A stretch of 36,150 bases of DNA from Candidatus Blautia faecipullorum (GTDB lineage: Bacteria > Bacillota > Clostridia > Lachnospirales > Lachnospiraceae). Both the position numbers and the translations under genes were made by a program. Location: NCBI GenBank assembly GCA_019115125.1, contig DXEG01000066.1, positions 1 to 36,150 on the forward strand, given 5' to 3'. Of this stretch, positions 18,418-26,196 are shown piece by piece. Position 1 is the first letter of the stretch. Every line of letters begins with the position of its first letter. Below the pieces are notes generated by a model that saw only the letters and a program-made list of their open reading frames with translations, was not told the origin of the DNA and did not search any database.

Positions 18418-18478
18418 CCGCCTCTTTCCGGCGGACACTGGGCTTTACAGGCAACAGGCGGGCGCACCGGCCCGCCTG
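18418..18478 (-). other. Intercistronic hairpins between binding-protein and ATPase genes
   Basis: Two GC-rich stem-loops lie in the 114-bp gap. One has CAGGCGGGC/GCCCGCCTG arms (18455-18478) and the other CCGCC/GGCGG arms (18418-18434). Neither is followed by a T-run. Such hairpins typically protect the upstream mRNA so that the binding protein is made in excess; that role is inferred here. Confidence 0.6.
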
Positions 18479-18500
18479 CAAAATGCTCACGCCTTTTTAT

Positions 18501-19577
18501 TTACTGTAACTGATCCTCTGTATAATATCCGGAATCAACAAGCAGCTCTTTGTAGTTGTCCGCGGTAACCGCAACCGGCTCGCAAAGGTAGGATGGGATG
18601 ATGCCGGTTCCGTTGTCATAGCTTTCTGTGTCGTTTACAGGAGCCTCGCCGCCCTGCATGATGGCGTCTACCATCTCAACAACCTTGGACGCGAGTGTAC
18701 GGGTATCCTTGAATACGGACATTGCCTGCTTGCCGTCGATGATGTTCGGCATATTCGCGATATCGCAGTCCTGACCGGTGATCACCGGATATTCTCCTGT
18801 GTAGTTTGCAGCCAGAGCGTTTTCTACGCCGAGAGCTGTGGAGTCGTTAGAGGCAAGAACCGCATCCAGATTTGTTCCGTCCGCATAGTAGGAGGAAAGG
18901 ATGTTCTCAAATCTTGCCTGCGCGGTCTCTGTTGCCCAGTTCGCCGTCGCAACCTCGTCCTTTGTCATCTGGCCGGAGGGAACTACCAGCTTGCCTTCGT
19001 CAATGTACGGCTGAAGCACGTCCATAGCGCCGCCGAAGAAGAAGTTTACATTGTTGTCGCCGGGGTCGCCTGTTACGAACTCAATGTTGTATGGTCCGTC
19101 TGTGTTTTCAAGATCCAGAGCGTCTACAAGGAATTCGCCCTGTGTCTTTCCAACCAGGTAGTTATCGAAGGTCGCATAGTAGGAAACCGCGTCTGTGTTC
19201 ATGATCAGACGGTCGTACGCGATTACCGGAATGTCATTTTCCTTTGCCTGCGCAAGAACAGTTCCAAGAGAATCGCCCTCAATGGACGCGATAACCAGGA
19301 GCTGGTCTCCATTTGCGATCATGTTCTCAATCTGGGAAACCTGAGTAGCTACGTCGTTTCCTGCGAACTGTAAGTCTACCTCATAGCCCTTTGCCTCAAG
19401 CTCGGCCTTCATATTCTCGCCGTCCTGATTCCATCTCTGAAGATCCTGGGTAGGCATTGCAACGCCGATCACGCCGCCTTTGCTCTCCTCCTCGGCCTTT
19501 ACAGCCACTGACGGAACGACTACGGTTCCTGTGATCATTGCTGCGCAGAGCATTGCGGACACCAATTTCTTTTTCAT
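18501..19577 (-). CDS. Sugar ABC transporter substrate-binding protein (ChvE/XylF-like)
   Basis: A 358-residue periplasmic-binding-protein type 1 (Peripla_BP_4) sugar receptor. The start is at 19577, where GGAGG precedes ATG-AAA-AAG. A signal peptide covers about residues 1-28 (MKKKLVSAMLCAAMITGTVV, then a likely cleavage after AVKA). After it comes the sugar-binding fold, with PTQDLQRWNQDGENMKAELE near the N-terminus and YDRLIMN near 125. No convincing lipobox is seen (the only Cys sits in SAMLCA), which is unusual for a Gram-positive binding protein. It is the first gene of the transporter operon and its members bind glucose, xylose, arabinose or galactose. Confidence 0.92.
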   Translation of the reverse strand: MKKKLVSAMLCAAMITGTVVVPSVAVKAEEESKGGVIGVAMPTQDLQRWNQDGENMKAELEAKGYEVDLQFAGNDVATQVSQIENMIANGDQLLVIASIEGDSLGTVLAQAKENDIPVIAYDRLIMNTDAVSYYATFDNYLVGKTQGEFLVDALDLENTDGPYNIEFVTGDPGDNNVNFFFGGAMDVLQPYIDEGKLVVPSGQMTKDEVATANWATETAQARFENILSSYYADGTNLDAVLASNDSTALGVENALAANYTGEYPVITGQDCDIANMPNIIDGKQAMSVFKDTRTLASKVVEMVDAIMQGGEAPVNDTESYDNGTGIIPSYLCEPVAVTADNYKELLVDSGYYTEDQLQ

Positions 19578-19625
19578 GTTTTCTTTCCTCCGTTTCTTTT
19601 TTCGTGTATTCACGTTTTCTTTGTG

Positions 19626-19673
19626 ATTATACTTTACCACGAAGGTCTCTGGACATACTTGGCAGATTTATGG
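19626..19673 (-). promoter_or_regulatory. Promoter and phased operator motifs of the sugar transporter operon
   Basis: A minus-strand TATAAT lies at 19626-19631 with no recognisable -35. Upstream, three CCA trinucleotides in similar contexts (TTTCCATAAA, TGCCAAGTAT, TGTCCAGAGA) end one helical turn apart (plus-strand TGG at 19650, 19660 and 19671). A weak promoter next to phased direct repeats fits activation by the AraC-type response regulator encoded upstream. Confidence 0.5.
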
Positions 19674-19689
19674 AAATTTTAGCCAAAAG

Positions 19690-19721
19690 AAAAATGCCCT
19701 GCCGCATGGCAAGACATTTTT
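19690..19721. terminator. Terminator between sensory and transporter operons
   Basis: AAAAATG and CATTTTT flank an imperfect stem with TGCC/GGCA at the top. The minus strand continues with a T-rich run, ending the sensory operon before the transporter promoter. Confidence 0.75.
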
Positions 19722-19791
19722 ACCGCAAAATATTGCTATAGTTATCGCAAAATGATGCTACTCTGCTGCATGTAAGGCGTAAGGCGCAGCG

Positions 19792-20877
19792 CTACTCATC
19801 CTTATTGGACTGCCGGACATTCAGATACACGTCCTCTCTTCTGTGGTATCCGCCGTCGATAACCAACTCGTCCATATTTTCACTGGTGACAGACCAGGGG
19901 ATGAGGATCCTGCTGGGGATCTGATAAGAGCCGTCGTCCGTATACTCTGTGATCTCAGACAGCGTTTCCCCTTTTCCCAGGCGTACTGCGTATTCCGCCG
20001 CCTCCTTCGCCTCATTCCCAACCGCCTTAAAGGCCGTCATATACTGGGTTCCCTCCACGATCCGCTGACAGGCCGCCACGTCTCCGTCCTGTCCTACCAC
20101 AGCCACCTTACCTGCAAGCTGTTTCTCCGCCAGCACCTGGATCACCTGGCTCGCGATATCGTCGTTTCCGCACATGATGCCCTTTACCTCCGGATAAAGC
20201 TCCAGGGCCTCCTCAACACTTGGAATGGCGTTCTCCGCCAGCCACCCTTCACAGGAAGCTGTGTAGACCACCTCAAGACTACTGCCCTTTAAGGTCTCCT
20301 CAAAGCCCTCCTTCACCTGATAGACATTGTCGTCGTCCAGAGAGCCCTGAATCATGAAGATCTCTCCGCCCTCCGGAATGGCCTCCTTGAGCGCCTCCGC
20401 CATGAGCACGCCCACCTGCCGGTTGTCAAAGGAAATATACAGGTCGGAATCGGCATTATAGATCATGCGGTCATAGGAGATCACCGGTATTCCGGCGTCC
20501 CTGGCCTTTTTTACTACGTCCACCAGAGCGGCGCAGTCTCTAGCCACCACCACGATGGCATCCATATCCTTATCAATGAGATATTCTATCTGGCTGATCT
20601 GCTCCCGGGAATCCCCGCCGGCGTCCTGGACGTTCACCTCCGCCCCAAGCTTCCTGGCCTCGGCCACAAACACGTCTCTGTCTCTTACCCAGCGCTCTAT
20701 GACAAAGGAATCCACCGACAATCCGATCTGGATCGATTCTTCCTCCGTCTCCTTCTCTCCCCTCACAGAAGCCGCTTTCCCGGCCTCTTCGCCTTCTCCA
20801 TAGGTTCCGCAGCCAAAAAGCAGCGTCAAAGCCGTAAAAACCAACAGCGCCAGATATTTTCTGAAACCCTTTCTCAT
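19792..20877 (-). CDS. Sugar-binding lipoprotein (XylF/RbsB-like)
   Basis: A 361-residue Peripla_BP_4 protein with a lipoprotein signal: basic N-terminus, hydrophobic core and a lipobox LLFGC (Cys23). The mature part has the sugar-binding fold (SVDSFVIERWVRDRDVF, ISYDRMIYNADS, VVGQDGD). Its ATG overlaps the response regulator stop codon (TAATG), so translation is coupled and it belongs to the sensory operon. It may be a second receptor for the downstream permease, or a sugar-presenting partner of the sensor. It is clearly a different paralogue from the 18501-19577 binding protein. Confidence 0.9.
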   Translation of the reverse strand: MRKGFRKYLALLVFTALTLLFGCGTYGEGEEAGKAASVRGEKETEEESIQIGLSVDSFVIERWVRDRDVFVAEARKLGAEVNVQDAGGDSREQISQIEYLIDKDMDAIVVVARDCAALVDVVKKARDAGIPVISYDRMIYNADSDLYISFDNRQVGVLMAEALKEAIPEGGEIFMIQGSLDDDNVYQVKEGFEETLKGSSLEVVYTASCEGWLAENAIPSVEEALELYPEVKGIMCGNDDIASQVIQVLAEKQLAGKVAVVGQDGDVAACQRIVEGTQYMTAFKAVGNEAKEAAEYAVRLGKGETLSEITEYTDDGSYQIPSRILIPWSVTSENMDELVIDGGYHRREDVYLNVRQSNKDE

Positions 20878-22475
20878 TATCCTAACCTCTCTCTGAATTC
20901 GCTGGGCGTCACACCCTCATATTTCTTAAAGATGCGGCTGAAATAATTGGGATCCGAATAGCCGGACATGGCGCAGATCTCCTTGATGGAGCAGCCGGGA
21001 ACAGCCAGCAGTTCCTTTGCCTTTAAAAGCCGCACCTCTGTCAGATATTCGATAAAATTCTTCCCTGTCTCCTGCTTGAACAGCTTGCTGAAATAATAGG
21101 GACTGATGTCCGCCTGCCTGGAAACCTCGTCCAGAGAAATATCCTTCTGATAATTTTTCCGGATATAGTTTTTTGCCCGCTCTACCACCGTGACGGTTTC
21201 CTTTTCCCTGGAGTCCATGATGTTGCAGCAGACCTCCCGGATCTTTTCCAGGAACCAGGCCCGAAGCTCCTCTGTATCCCGGCAGCCGGCGATCTCACGT
21301 AGATACCCGCCCCGATAGCGAAAGCCGTACTTTACGTCTCCCGCGAAAAACGCCTCCTTTTCCAGCAACATCACAAGCTCCAGCGCCTTTATCTCAAGAT
21401 CCTCCTGATCCGCGTTTTCCTGCCGCTTCATCCAGTCAAAAAATTGCTCCGCGCAGTCCAGCGCCCCGGCCAGATCCTTGGAAAGAGCCATCTTTACGAG
21501 GCGGCTCTCCAGTCTGCGGGGATATTCCCCGTCATACTTCTGGGCCAGAGGGATGTCCTCGATATGGGAAACATGGCTGCTGCTCTCGTGGATGGCTTTT
21601 AACGCCTCCCGGTGAGACTCCTTCATGGCGCTCCCCAGCTCCTTCGTCCTGCCGATGCCGCAGCGGAAGCTGCTGTCAATACGGCTTTCCAGCTTGTGCA
21701 CCATGTTCCTTGTCTTTGTGAGGATCTCCACCCGCTCCTCATACTCTACATATTCCCTCGCGTGGGGCACCAAAAGCACAATGGTATTGCCCATGACAGG
21801 CCCTACCAGACAGTCGAAAAAGCCCTGGACAATCTCACGGAAGGCAGAGTAAAACCGGCTCGCCTTCACGCTTGCCCCTACAGCGTTGGAGAGGGCGCCG
21901 TTTTCCTGCATATCCCCGAATTCCACCACGATCATATAGCCATAGTCCTCCCGGATATCCAGGAACTCCCGGTAATGATCCTGATATGTCTGGAAATCCT
22001 CCTGGAGCAGAAGGTTGTTGATATAGCCGCTCTCGATCATAGGCAGCACTGTTTCCAGCTTTTCCCGGATGCTCAGATCATCGCTGCGCTTTTTCCTCTC
22101 CTGATCCACCCGCTCCATGGCCTTGCCGCAGATTTCCAGGATGCGCTTTTTATTTACAGGCTTTGTAAGAAATTCCATAACTCCCAGATTTACGGCCTCC
22201 TGGGCGTAATGGAATTTGTCGTAAGCCGTGATGATCACAAAGATCACCGAGCGGTTAAACTGCTGGATCTCCCGGATCGCCTGGATGCCGCTGATCCCCG
22301 GCATCTGAATATCCATAAAACAGATATCCGGCGGGTAGGTCCTGGCCTCTTCTATGACCGCCCGCCCTGTTTTGGCGCAGCGAATCTCACATTCCTTCCC
22401 GTAGTTGGATTCCATAATACGCTTCAGCGACTCCAGCATGATACCTTCGTCATCCGCTAATAGTATTCGATACAT
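20877..22475 (-). CDS. Response regulator, YesN-type (REC + AraC DNA-binding)
   Basis: A 532-residue regulator. Residues 1-125 are a receiver domain with acidic pair D8-D9, phosphoacceptor D55 (CFMDIQMPG) and K106 in FLTKPV. A long middle region with no clear fold follows, and residues ~430-530 are an AraC-type double helix-turn-helix (DISLDEVSRQADISPYYFSK; CSIKEICAMSGYSDPNYFSR). GGAGAG precedes the ATG, and the gene overlaps the kinase gene by 26 bp. It probably activates the sugar transporter operon when phosphorylated by the adjacent kinase. Confidence 0.95.
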   Translation of the reverse strand: MYRILLADDEGIMLESLKRIMESNYGKECEIRCAKTGRAVIEEARTYPPDICFMDIQMPGISGIQAIREIQQFNRSVIFVIITAYDKFHYAQEAVNLGVMEFLTKPVNKKRILEICGKAMERVDQERKKRSDDLSIREKLETVLPMIESGYINNLLLQEDFQTYQDHYREFLDIREDYGYMIVVEFGDMQENGALSNAVGASVKASRFYSAFREIVQGFFDCLVGPVMGNTIVLLVPHAREYVEYEERVEILTKTRNMVHKLESRIDSSFRCGIGRTKELGSAMKESHREALKAIHESSSHVSHIEDIPLAQKYDGEYPRRLESRLVKMALSKDLAGALDCAEQFFDWMKRQENADQEDLEIKALELVMLLEKEAFFAGDVKYGFRYRGGYLREIAGCRDTEELRAWFLEKIREVCCNIMDSREKETVTVVERAKNYIRKNYQKDISLDEVSRQADISPYYFSKLFKQETGKNFIEYLTEVRLLKAKELLAVPGCSIKEICAMSGYSDPNYFSRIFKKYEGVTPSEFRERLG

Positions 22476-23961
22476 TTTCTTCTCTCCTGTTCATAGGGAT
22501 GGTCAGTACGACCTCCGTTCCCTTTCCTTCGCCGCCGCTGTATATTTTCAGGAGTTCCTTCTGCTCATAATAGAGCTCCAGACGGCTGATCACATTATTC
22601 ATGCCCACTCCGGTGGAATCCTTCTGCTCCTCATCCTGGCCCGCCGTTCCTGACAAAACCTTTTCAATCTGTTCTTCCGTCATTCCCTTGCCGTTGTCTT
22701 TAACGCTGATACGGATAAAGGATTCCTCCTTCGCGACAGACAGATGGATCCGTCCCTCCCGGTCAATGTCCCGGATGCCATGGTTCACCGCGTTTTCCAC
22801 AATGGGCTGGAGAATCATACTCGGCATTTTCACATCCAGAAGACTCTCGTCCTCCTCCTTGGTAAAATGAATATCCCCGGCAAAGCGCACATTGAGGATA
22901 TATATGTAATTGTCCACCGCCTCCAGCTCTTCTCCCAGAGTAGCGTCCTCCTGCCCTTTTTTTACATTATACCGGAAAAACTCCGCCATTTTTTCTACAA
23001 AGATCCCGGTCTTTTCCGCATCCTCCATCATCGCGAGCTGCACGCCCGCATTGAGGGAATTAAAGAGAAAATGAGGATTGATCTGGGACTGGAGAAATTT
23101 CAGCTGCGCTTCCTTTAAATGATTTTCCATGAGAAGCTCCCGCTCCATCATTTTCTGTTCCTTTTCCATACCCTCTCTGGTGCGCTCCATATATTCTCCA
23201 AGGCTTTCCACCATGGTGTTAAAGGCGGCGGTCACCATTCCCAGTTCATCCTGGGACTGGGCGGGAGGCATCTTTACATTGAAGTTTCCCTCTCCTACCA
23301 GACGGGCGGTATCCGCCATACTGGCAAGCGGGCTCACCATATCCCGGCTGCTGTAGCTTAAAAAAAAGATCCCGCAGGCTACGACCAGCAGCATGACCAC
23401 CACATTGCTGGTCTCCAGGTATCTCAGGAACTGGCGCAGCGTCTCATACCGCTGGTTGTTGTTGATAAAAAGCTGGTTATTCAGCTCGTCGATGGCTGAG
23501 CAGATATAGCCGTAAAGCTGTGTGGTCTCCTCATAAAGGGCTTTATAGCCCTCCACGTTTCTGGCTCGCTTGGCCGTGACCGTCTGGGCCGCGCTGTCCA
23601 GATACGTCTCTGACATACGCCGGATATCCCGCTCCAGAAGCTTTACGGTGCTGTCTACGTTCTGGTCGTTGAGCTTCTCCAGAAGCTCCCTGTATTTCGC
23701 CTCGCTCTGGTAATAGTCCCGCAGCACCTCAGAGCCCTTGACCTTCAGGTACTGGTACATATTGTCCTGCACCTCGGTGAAGGAATCTGAAAGAAGGGTA
23801 ATATCCACATTGCTGGAGTACACGCTGTCCAGCTTCTGCATGGAGTGGTTCAGGCGCACATAAAACACAATGTTCAGGACCAGGAGCAGCGCGGCGATGA
23901 TCCCCACCTGGAGCACGATCTTGCTAGCCAGAGACAGATTATTCCACTGGATCTTTTTCAT
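22450..23961 (-). CDS. Sensor histidine kinase (LytS/YesM type)
   Basis: A 503-residue membrane kinase with the start placed at 23961, preceded by an AGGAAG site; its first 23 bp overlap the end of the membrane-anchored binding-protein gene. TM1 is at ~12-35, followed by an extracellular helical sensor of ~150 residues and TM2 at ~185-203. HAMP comes next, then a PF06580 His-kinase box FLQSQINPHFLFNSLN (phosphoacceptor H297) and a HATPase domain with ENAVNHGI and DNGKGM motifs. The short helical extracellular part lacks a sugar-binding fold, which fits signalling through the separate binding protein encoded just upstream. Confidence 0.94.
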   Translation of the reverse strand: MKKIQWNNLSLASKIVLQVGIIAALLLVLNIVFYVRLNHSMQKLDSVYSSNVDITLLSDSFTEVQDNMYQYLKVKGSEVLRDYYQSEAKYRELLEKLNDQNVDSTVKLLERDIRRMSETYLDSAAQTVTAKRARNVEGYKALYEETTQLYGYICSAIDELNNQLFINNNQRYETLRQFLRYLETSNVVVMLLVVACGIFFLSYSSRDMVSPLASMADTARLVGEGNFNVKMPPAQSQDELGMVTAAFNTMVESLGEYMERTREGMEKEQKMMERELLMENHLKEAQLKFLQSQINPHFLFNSLNAGVQLAMMEDAEKTGIFVEKMAEFFRYNVKKGQEDATLGEELEAVDNYIYILNVRFAGDIHFTKEEDESLLDVKMPSMILQPIVENAVNHGIRDIDREGRIHLSVAKEESFIRISVKDNGKGMTEEQIEKVLSGTAGQDEEQKDSTGVGMNNVISRLELYYEQKELLKIYSGGEGKGTEVVLTIPMNRREENVSNTISG

Positions 23962-24973
23962 TCCGCATCTTCCTTTCCAGAACCTTTGCTTCCTCCTCAT
24001 CTACAAAATGGAGGTCCACGTTAAAATATGAACTGGTTCTTCCATCTCTGATATAATCCATGAGAGCCTGTACGCTGTACTCTCCCATCTGCTCTGTGTC
24101 AATACTGCAGGTGGAACTGATGACTCCCTTGGAAACTGCGTCCACAATACTTTCGGAGGTATAATAGCCGATGATCAATACCTTACCCGCCTGGTTATAG
24201 TCGATGACTGCCTGGCGGGCGCACTCTGTCGTTTCCTCATCCATGCAGACCAGCATATCCGGAGGCCCTTCCTCCTGCTGGAAAATATCCCGTATGGCCT
24301 CCTCCGCGTCGAAGGGGCCCGCTGGAAGGAAATTCTGTACGCTCACGATCATATCTGCGGCGCCCTCACTGTTTGCCTGGGCCCCGTTATTAATGAGAGT
24401 CACGATCTGCCCCTGATTCTGATCGTCCATATTTTTCTTCGTGAGAATAAGGATGTTCTGTGTCCCCGGCCTCATGTAGCTGGACACCTGCTCCGCGTAG
24501 GCCGCTCCCAGCTGATAATCGCTGACGCCCACATAGCTCTGCCGCTGACTATAGGAAGCGTCCCCCATGACCGTCACCACAGGAATACCGTTCTGCACCG
24601 CCTCGTTGATCTTCTGGTCCAGTCCCTCTTCGCCGTTATTTTCCAGAATGATGCCGTCCGACTGGGCCGCAATGCACATATTCATATAGTCGATCTTGTC
24701 GTACTGGGAATCCTTGTCCACACCCTTCATCTCCAGGAGGGCGTTATCCTCCTCCGCCCTCTCCCTGGCGCTCTGAAAAACCGCGTCCCAGAAGGTTGAA
24801 TTAGAATTATCCACGATCATGTCAAAATGATAATCGCACACTCTTCCAATCTCACTCTCTACTCCGGCCACCTCCTCCAGGCCCCTGTAGTAGGATTCGT
24901 TGACGGAATACGCCAGAAACAGGATCGACGACATGATCAGCAGAATTGTACCGTATTTTCGTTTTCTCTTCAT
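23939..24973 (-). CDS. Membrane-anchored sugar-binding sensor protein (XylFII-like)
   Basis: A 344-residue protein with a single N-terminal hydrophobic segment (~8-24) after a basic MKRKRKYG and no lipobox, so it is probably a signal-anchored extracellular protein. The rest is a Peripla_BP_4 sugar-binding fold (FDMIVDNSNSTFWDAVFQSA; DGIILENNGEEGLDQKINEA; VTVMGDA). It is first in the sensory operon, with an AAAGGAAAG site. The order binding protein, LytS-type kinase, YesN-type regulator is that of the XylFII-LytS-YesN xylose-sensing system described in clostridia. The ligand here is not known. Confidence 0.88.
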   Translation of the reverse strand: MKRKRKYGTILLIMSSILFLAYSVNESYYRGLEEVAGVESEIGRVCDYHFDMIVDNSNSTFWDAVFQSARERAEEDNALLEMKGVDKDSQYDKIDYMNMCIAAQSDGIILENNGEEGLDQKINEAVQNGIPVVTVMGDASYSQRQSYVGVSDYQLGAAYAEQVSSYMRPGTQNILILTKKNMDDQNQGQIVTLINNGAQANSEGAADMIVSVQNFLPAGPFDAEEAIRDIFQQEEGPPDMLVCMDEETTECARQAVIDYNQAGKVLIIGYYTSESIVDAVSKGVISSTCSIDTEQMGEYSVQALMDYIRDGRTSSYFNVDLHFVDEEEAKVLERKMRNEKDPVE

Positions 24974-25048
24974 ATGCTTTCCTTTTTCATCTGCCTGCGC
25001 CCTTCAGTCTGTTCTGTCAGATGTGCGCGCGCTTTATTTTTATGGCAG

Positions 25049-25897
25049 TCAGAGTATATGGCGTTTGAGTTCTGACAATCTTTTGCAAAACATCTCCCCC
25101 TCTTTCTTCATACTGCCGAATATACTCAAATCTATTTCTCTTACCTGCCGCAATCCAATCTTCCTGACTGCCTCAACTGCCGCTTCTCTCTGTGTCATCC
25201 TTTCCGGCAGGACGGTCTGACAATTTGCGCCGTCAAGATCATCATATGACAAAAAGCACTGACAGATCCGGCTTGCAAGCAGTTCTCTTCTGACTGTATC
25301 TTCATCTCCGTCTTTTAGCAGGTGGAAACCTTTTTCTTCTCTGATCCATGCTTTTGGAAAACAGCCTTTCGTTGACAGATCCGGGGCAAGTTCCCGATTC
25401 GTCACTGTCATTTGACGGCCTCTTAATGAAATTTCCACTACTGCTTCGTTCAATGAATTGTCATACAGATTCAATTGCTGAAAAGTTACACTTTCTCCTC
25501 TTTTTTTTACCCAGAATACATCCGTTAGAGAAACGCAGTGATAAGATAAAGAGATGCCCGCACGATCCCTGTCGGTTACTGCCTGCGCAGCTCCTATGCT
25601 GTTTAATATCTGTTTCGCATATTTTCTGTCCAGTGACAAAACGCGCGAAGCACACCAATGATAGAAATTATTCAGATTGTTCAGTCTTGTATCTATATTA
25701 AATCCTGCTTCTTCCTCCTCCAAATACAGGTCATAGGGCATAAACTGTTCGTTCAGGATCTTTGCTTCTCCAGTGTCCGACATTTCGGCCACAGTTTTTT
25801 CCATATGCATAATCTGATATACTGTGTTCGTTCTTTTATCTGAAGAATTAACATTAGAGTCCCGTTCAAATCTAAGGTCCGTATTTAGCTGATCCAT
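25049..25897 (-). CDS. HipA-like protein with the kinase core apparently deleted
   Basis: A 282-residue protein with a good GGAGGGG site. It matches, from memory, HipA-like proteins of Lachnospiraceae. The N-terminal part has SYHCVSLTDVFWVKKRGESV, DLSTKGCFPKAWI and FHLLKDG (the Lys-bearing strand), and the end has DGANCQTVLPERMTQREAAV and EMFCKRL. Between RICQCF and SYDDLDG the segment that should carry DRHxxN and DFN is absent. No catalytic kinase motif is left, so activity is unlikely. It may be a decaying gene, or a shortened protein with another role. It is A+T-richer than its neighbours and unlinked to the flanking operons. I am fairly sure of the family and less sure that the loss is recent. 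Confidence 0.65.
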   Translation of the reverse strand: MDQLNTDLRFERDSNVNSSDKRTNTVYQIMHMEKTVAEMSDTGEAKILNEQFMPYDLYLEEEEAGFNIDTRLNNLNNFYHWCASRVLSLDRKYAKQILNSIGAAQAVTDRDRAGISLSYHCVSLTDVFWVKKRGESVTFQQLNLYDNSLNEAVVEISLRGRQMTVTNRELAPDLSTKGCFPKAWIREEKGFHLLKDGDEDTVRRELLASRICQCFLSYDDLDGANCQTVLPERMTQREAAVEAVRKIGLRQVREIDLSIFGSMKKEGEMFCKRLSELKRHIL

Positions 25898-25925
25898 ACT
25901 TATTTACCCCTCCAGATAAGGCCAA

Positions 25926-25953
25926 AAAATAAAATACAGTTCCCTGCCGTCAA
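25926..25953 (-). promoter_or_regulatory. Candidate promoter of the HipA-like gene
   Basis: The minus strand has TTGACG (25948-25953), a 16-bp spacer and TATTTT (25926-25931), about 30 bp upstream of the start. The same bases also read as an open stretch ending in LDGRELYFIFWPYLEG just before the ribosome site, so this could instead be the tail of a lost gene. The rest of 25898-26196 holds only A+T-rich DNA and the palindrome at 26064-26099. Confidence 0.35.
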
Positions 25954-26063
25954 GCTTTGCCAGCTTATATGGTTCCTTCAGCCCGGTACCTGTACTCTTA
26001 TTTTTCCGTTTTAATATTTAAATATTATCATAAATCCTCTGACTTTGTAAAGCATATACATGC

Positions 26064-26099
26064 GAGGGCTCGGAAGATCACCGATCTTCCAAGCCCTCT
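26064..26099. repeat. Strong 16-bp palindrome
   Basis: Arms GAGGGCTCGGAAGATC and GATCTTCCAAGCCCTC (15 of 16 paired, 3-nt loop) form a very stable hairpin about 100 bp after the stop codon of the LxxG-repeat gene. There is no T-run on either strand, so it is not a standard terminator. It may act in 3'-end stabilisation, or mark a site where the adjacent DNA was rearranged. Confidence 0.6.
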
Positions 26100-26196
26100 G
26101 CTCGATCATGGTACTGTTAGTAATATCCGTTCTGTCAAAAACTGTCCCAGATTCTTTTCACCTGCCGCGTCACATTTCCTTCCTGTCAATGGCAGA

